A stretch of DNA of 64,000 nucleotides, from NCBI RefSeq assembly GCF_000024265.1, contig NC_013204.1, positions 2,422,501 through 2,486,500 on the forward strand, written 5' to 3'. The position numbers and the translations under genes are program-made. The number at the start of each line of letters is the position of its first letter. The stretch's first letter is position 1. This DNA comes from Eggerthella lenta DSM 2243 (lineage in GTDB: Bacteria > Actinomycetota > Coriobacteriia > Coriobacteriales > Eggerthellaceae). The notes beneath the pieces are model-generated. The model was not told the origin of the DNA, made no database searches, and was given only the letters and a program-made list of their open reading frames with translations. Shown here in pieces: positions 60,263 through 64,000 of the stretch.

Positions 60263-61744
60263 ATGCGCATCGGGTTCGACAACGACAAGTACATCGCGCT
60301 TCAGGCCGAGCATATCCGCAACCGCATCAATCAGTTCGGCGGCAAGCTCTATCTGGAATTCGGCGGAAAGCTGTTCGACGACTACCATGCCGCGCGCGTG
60401 CTGCCCGGGTTCGAGCCCGACTCCAAGATCCGCATGCTCAAGAGCCTGGCCGACGAGGTGGAGATCATCATCGCCATCAACGCCAACGACATCGAGAAGA
60501 GCAAGGTCCGCGGAGACTTGGGCATCACCTACGACGAGGACGTGCTGCGCCTCATGGACATCTTCCGCTCCATGGGCTTCGCCACCAGCGGTGTGGTGAT
60601 CACCCACTACGCGAACCAACCCTCGGCCGGCGCGTTCCGCCGCCGCCTGGAAAGCCTGGGCATCAAAAGCTACCTGCACTACCCTATCGCCGGCTATCCG
60701 TACGACATCGACCGCATCGTCAGCGAAGAGGGCTACGGCAAGAACGAATACGTGGAAACGACGCGCCCCCTCGTGGTGGTGACGGCGCCCGGCCCCGGCT
60801 CGGGCAAGATGGCCACGTGCCTGTCGCAGCTGTACCACGAGCATGAGCGCGGCATCGCGGCCGGCTACGCCAAGTACGAGACGTTCCCCGTGTGGAACCT
60901 GCCGCTGAAGCACCCGGTGAACATCGCCTACGAGGCGGCCACGGTGGACCTCGACGACGCGAACACCATCGATCCCTTCCATCTGGAAGCCTACGGCATC
61001 ACCACGGTCAACTACAACCGCGACGTGGAGATATTCCCCGTGCTGAAGGCCATGATGGAGCGTATCTCGGGCACCAGCCCGTACCAGTCGCCCACCGACA
61101 TGGGCGTGAACATGGCCGGCAACGCCATCGTGGACGACGAGGCCGTGCGCGACGCCGCGAAGATGGAGATCGTGCGCCGCTACTTCCAAACCGCGGTGGA
61201 AGTGAAGCGCTCGGGCGTGGGCCAGGAGCGCATGGAACGCCTGGAGCTGCTGATGAACCAGGCAGGCGTGAACGCGAGCTTGTCTCCCGCGCGCTCGGCG
61301 GCGCTGCTGAAGGAGGAGACCACCGGCGGCCCGGCTGGAGCGATGGTACTGCCCGACGGCTCGGTGGTGACGGGCAAGACGTCGTCGCTGCTGGGCGCGG
61401 CATCGTCGCTGCTGATGAACGCGCTCAAGGGCCTGGCCGGCGTGGACGACGACATCGACGTGATCAGCGACGAGGCCATCACGCCCATCTGCCGCCTGAA
61501 AACCGAGCAGCTGAACAGCCGCAACCCCCGCCTACACTCCGATGAGACGCTCATCGCGCTGTCCATCAGCTCGGCCACCGATCCGCTGGCGAAGAAGCTG
61601 ATCGACCACGTGAACGACCTATACGGCTGCGACGCGTTCTTCAGCGTGATCCTGTCGGCCACCGACGAGAAGCTGTACCGCACCCTCGGCATCAACGTCT
61701 GCTGCGAGCCGAAGTACGAGCAGCATAGGTACTATCACAAATAG
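60263..61744 (+). CDS. DUF1846 family protein
   Basis: The 493-residue sequence matches the DUF1846 family. Landmarks are IGFDNDKYIALQAEHIRNRINQFGGKLYLEFGGKLFDDYHAARVLPGFEPD (in two overlapping parts), IAINANDIEKSKVRGDLGITYDEDVLRL and the P-loop-like VVTAPGPGSGKMATCLSQLYHE. IYGCDAFFS-like YGCDAFFSVIL occurs near the end. The family is conserved in Firmicutes and Actinobacteria and structurally known, but its function is unproven. The ATG at 60263 follows AAGAGGGA; the upstream in-frame extension is rejected. A short Hint-domain gene follows after 24 bp. Confidence 0.88.
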   Translation: MRIGFDNDKYIALQAEHIRNRINQFGGKLYLEFGGKLFDDYHAARVLPGFEPDSKIRMLKSLADEVEIIIAINANDIEKSKVRGDLGITYDEDVLRLMDIFRSMGFATSGVVITHYANQPSAGAFRRRLESLGIKSYLHYPIAGYPYDIDRIVSEEGYGKNEYVETTRPLVVVTAPGPGSGKMATCLSQLYHEHERGIAAGYAKYETFPVWNLPLKHPVNIAYEAATVDLDDANTIDPFHLEAYGITTVNYNRDVEIFPVLKAMMERISGTSPYQSPTDMGVNMAGNAIVDDEAVRDAAKMEIVRRYFQTAVEVKRSGVGQERMERLELLMNQAGVNASLSPARSAALLKEETTGGPAGAMVLPDGSVVTGKTSSLLGAASSLLMNALKGLAGVDDDIDVISDEAITPICRLKTEQLNSRNPRLHSDETLIALSISSATDPLAKKLIDHVNDLYGCDAFFSVILSATDEKLYRTLGINVCCEPKYEQHRYYHK

Positions 61745-61768
61745 TAATCACAAGTAAGGCGGTGCAAG

Positions 61769-62323
61769 ATGAACGGTTGTTGTTGCGTCGAAGCGTCAAC
61801 CCTCGTGCTCATGGCCGATGGCAGCCAGCGCCCCATTCGCGACCTGCGTATCGGCGATTTGGTAAGAACCGAAACAGGAACCGCGCATATACGCGACATC
61901 ATCAAAGGGCGCGAGCCCGAGCTGGTTCGCATCGGGCTCGCGCAAGGCGGCAACCTCGTCGCGACGGGGAACCACCCCCTGTTCACCGACAAGGGCGTCA
62001 AGCGATGCAGCGAGGTCGTCGTGGACGATCGGCTTCGCACGGAGGGCGGCTGCGTCGCCATCGAAAGCATCGAGCTCGCTCCGCACGAGCCCGCGACGAG
62101 CAATCTGACGCTCGGAAAAGCCATCGGGTGCGTTTCGCACGATTTCGAGGTATACAACCTGGTTCTGGATGGATCGAGCGTATTCTTCGCGAACGGGCTG
62201 CTTGTGGGCGACAACAACGAGCAAGGGCGCCTTATGCGCTCATCTGACGAGATTCGCAGCTCAGCCAGCGTTCCTGCCGAGCTGCTCGCAGAAGCGGAGC
62301 GCTTGCGCCGCGATTCGATGTAG
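61769..62323 (+). CDS. Orphan Hint (intein/hedgehog-like) domain protein
   Basis: This 184-residue protein is almost entirely a Hint fold with no N-extein. After MNGCC, block A reads CVEASTLVLMADGSQRPI, with Cys6 as the candidate nucleophile and Thr11 at +5, then RIGDLVRT. Block B is ATGNHPLFTDKG, with the conserved T-x-x-H. Block F is VYNLVLDGSSVFFANGLLVGDNN, where the usual penultimate His-Asn is replaced by Asp-Asn. About 30 polar residues follow. No homing endonuclease or toxin domain is attached. It is probably co-transcribed with the DUF1846 gene (24-bp gap, AAGGCGG). Autoprocessing activity is possible but unproven. Confidence 0.75.
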   Translation: MNGCCCVEASTLVLMADGSQRPIRDLRIGDLVRTETGTAHIRDIIKGREPELVRIGLAQGGNLVATGNHPLFTDKGVKRCSEVVVDDRLRTEGGCVAIESIELAPHEPATSNLTLGKAIGCVSHDFEVYNLVLDGSSVFFANGLLVGDNNEQGRLMRSSDEIRSSASVPAELLAEAERLRRDSM

Positions 62324-62350
62324 CCCGAGACGATTGCCCCCGCAGCGGCT

Positions 62351-62407
62351 CATCTTCGCCCGAAAAACACGCTCCAACGTCTGAGGCGTGTTTTTCGGGC
62401 GAAGATG
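62351..62407. terminator. Bidirectional terminator
   Basis: Two 22-nt arms (62351-62372 and 62386-62407) are perfectly complementary and contain a run of five A/T pairs in the stem, with a 13-nt loop. It separates the Hint gene (+) from the secreted protein gene (-). Confidence 0.8.
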
Positions 62408-62419
62408 CTCCCGTCGTCG

Positions 62420-63856
62420 TTACGCGGCGGCGACGATCCAGATCATCGAGCCGTAGGCGAAGCTGTTGCCGTCCGCGTCGATCGTGGCGTTGAGCAGCGT
62501 CTTCATACCGTAGTCGGTGAACGTTCCGTGCCACACGAGCATCGTGTTCTCATCGCCTGCAGCTAGCAGCACCGGCCGGTCGAACGTCGCTTCAAGTCCC
62601 AGCGGTGTGAAGCGCGCGTCCTGCACGAATGTCGTGGAGCCGCTTTCGGTGGTGAGCGACCACGAGCCCCCCGGCAAGTCCTGGTCGGCGCGCTTGAGAC
62701 GAACGCCCACGATGGCCACGTTGCGTTCCGAGCGGTTCGCCGCCGCAACGGGGATGAGAGCGGTGTTGTCGCCTTCGGCGTTCAGAACCATGGAAACCGA
62801 CGAAGGGACGGTGATGTTGACCTGGGCTTCCTCTTGGGGTGCGAGCGCAGGTTCGGATTCCGGCTCGGCAGGCGGTTCGGGGGCGGGCGCCTCTTCGGCG
62901 GGCGCGTTCGCGAGCTTGTCGGTAAGCTCGTCCGCCGGCTGCTCTACAGATTCGTCCGCGGAAGCATCGAGGTCCCTCGAATCGTCGGGATCCTCGACGC
63001 CCTCGGAGTCTTCGGGCGTTTCAGATTCGACGGGATCCTTGGGCTCCGCGGAATCATCCGGCTCTTCAACCGTCGGCGGCTCCGGCGCATCGGGATTCAC
63101 AAGCTCGCGCCCGTCGAGATTCCATGCGTACCCCAGCACGTTCTCGTCCGCGCCTCGATACACCGTGGCCAGCAGCGTTTCAGCCGGCTCCTCGAAGCCG
63201 AAGCATTCATCCGCGACCGCCTCGTCGGCGAATGCGAATTCGTCGGGAAGCTCGACGAGCTTCGGGCAATCGTAGAACGCGCGCGTCAGATCTTCGACGC
63301 TGGCGGGCACGTTCGCGATCTCGCTCAGGTTCGAGCATCCCTCGAACCAATGAGCCAAGCTCGTCGCTTCCACCTTGTCGGCGAAGATCACGCGCTTGAT
63401 GTCGCCGGCCTCGCCCGCAGCCAGCCAAGGGACGTCCTCGACCTTATCGAACGCGACTGTCTTCCCCGCCCCGTCGACCACGAACGTCCCGTCGGGCCAC
63501 AGCTCAGCCAACACCGCCGAGGCATCGTCCGCACCGATAGGCCATGCGCGCTCGTATTCGGGAACGATGGGAGTATCGGGGGCAATTGGCTCGGATTCGG
63601 GTTGCAACTGCGGCCCGCTCGGAGCAGGAGCCTCCGAGGGCGCTTCAACCATGACGTTGCCGACGTCGTCAACCGGTGCCTTCGGAGCCGCAGCGTCCGC
63701 GGCCGCTTCGGAGGCAGCCGCGTCCTTCTCAGCCGCAAACGAAACCGGCACCGGCCACAACAATCCGAGCACCAGTAGCGCACAAAGCGAGCAGGCCGCA
63801 CCAATCCTAGATGCGACCTGCCTCATACCTACGATACTCTCTCGCAGCTTTGCCAT
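62420..63856 (-). CDS. Secreted BspA/LRR-like surface protein
   Basis: The 478-residue protein has an N-terminal signal peptide (hydrophobic CSLCALLVLGLLWPVPVSFA, cleavage near SFA-A). An Ala/Pro/Glu linker and a short leucine-rich BspA-like region come next (LAHWFEGCSNLSEIANVP and LTRAFYDCPKLVELPDEF). A long Asp/Glu/Pro/Ser-rich spacer (about 260-345) precedes a beta-rich C-terminal domain from INITVPSSVSMV-like VNITVPSSVSMVLN to the end, GSMIWIVAAA. Such C-terminal domains occur in Coriobacteriia surface proteins. The ATG at 63856 is chosen; a TTG at 63910 is the alternative. Its role is probably adhesion or host contact. Confidence 0.7.
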   Translation of the reverse strand: MAKLRESIVGMRQVASRIGAACSLCALLVLGLLWPVPVSFAAEKDAAASEAAADAAAPKAPVDDVGNVMVEAPSEAPAPSGPQLQPESEPIAPDTPIVPEYERAWPIGADDASAVLAELWPDGTFVVDGAGKTVAFDKVEDVPWLAAGEAGDIKRVIFADKVEATSLAHWFEGCSNLSEIANVPASVEDLTRAFYDCPKLVELPDEFAFADEAVADECFGFEEPAETLLATVYRGADENVLGYAWNLDGRELVNPDAPEPPTVEEPDDSAEPKDPVESETPEDSEGVEDPDDSRDLDASADESVEQPADELTDKLANAPAEEAPAPEPPAEPESEPALAPQEEAQVNITVPSSVSMVLNAEGDNTALIPVAAANRSERNVAIVGVRLKRADQDLPGGSWSLTTESGSTTFVQDARFTPLGLEATFDRPVLLAAGDENTMLVWHGTFTDYGMKTLLNATIDADGNSFAYGSMIWIVAAA

Positions 63857-64000
63857 ACGAGAAACCGCGTCCTCTCGAGTAAGAGCTTGGAACTTTAAGC
63901 GATCGTCCAAACAACGTTCGCAAGCGATATCGCGTTAAGCGAGGAGAGTTTATTTACCTTTCCTCCAAAATGCACAGCCAGATCAGCACCGGGCTCAATC

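Noticed and set aside
1-64000. CRISPR arrays, insertion sequences and rRNA genes
   Set aside because: No regularly spaced direct repeats, transposase ORFs or rRNA blocks were seen in the window.

Overview
The window looks like a chromosomal segment of a high-GC anaerobic actinobacterium of the class Coriobacteriia, most likely an Eggerthella-type member of the Eggerthellaceae. The grounds are a SepF/DivIVA/YggT division set with no ftsA, a meso-DAP-type MurE, a Tat-exported flavoprotein reductase beside a membrane-spanning LuxR regulator, a tungsten/molybdenum aldehyde-oxidoreductase-type operon, and a siroheme-dependent heme pathway. Species assignment is inference; no 16S gene is present.

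Layout. 1-1.4 kb: end of a tRNA nucleotidyltransferase-like HD protein and a double CDGSH Fe-S protein. 1.5-1.8 kb: tRNA-Gln and tRNA-Glu with promoter and terminator. 1.9-4.7 kb: MBL hydrolase and amidohydrolase. 4.9-8.6 kb (-): thiC-thiM-thiE-thiD under a TPP riboswitch. 8.7-18.3 kb (-): one long operon running from glutamyl-tRNA to Fe-coproporphyrin III (Met8-like siroheme synthase, hemA, hemC, cobA-hemD fusion, ahbC, hemB, ahbA-ahbB fusion, hemL), followed by tRNA-Glu(UUC). 18.4-19.4 kb: thiN and divergent rnpB. 19.5-21.1 kb: sigma factor and DUF2461 protein. 21.3-26.6 kb (-): MerR regulator, a probable heme synthase AhbD, and an iron/heme-type ABC importer. 26.7-31.6 kb (-): ftsZ-pgeF-yggS-sepF-yggT and divIVA. 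32.1-37.6 kb (+): cytochrome b, Tat ferredoxin, AOR-family enzyme, an unknown protein and a cysteine desulfurase. 37.9-53.6 kb (-): dcw cluster from mraZ to ftsQ. 53.6-56.2 kb (-): xerD and pyrG with a perfect parS site upstream of xerD. 56.6-60.1 kb: flavoprotein reductase and LuxR regulator. 60.3-62.3 kb: DUF1846 protein and an orphan Hint-domain protein. 62.4-63.9 kb (-): secreted LRR-like protein.

The most interesting structure is regulatory. The hem operon promoter and the merR promoter, 8.3 kb apart, share the same unusual architecture: TTGACG, a 19-bp spacer holding a GACG-N3-CGTC dyad, then TATGCT. This is the classic layout of a MerR-activated promoter. Both leaders also share a GC-rich hairpin followed by GCAAGACGAGA. 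It suggests that this MerR protein governs siroheme-dependent heme synthesis and joins the hem operon to ahbD and possibly the ABC importer.

Two families of large structured repeats occur. One (4731 and 24372) shows compensatory base changes between copies. The other (22143 and 37791) has variable self-complementary arms around a conserved core, and one copy is an in-frame 44-codon insertion in the ABC ATPase gene. The division cluster is split between ftsQ and ftsZ by the AOR operon. The mraZ promoter carries MraZ boxes in its spacer, with a second inverted set upstream.
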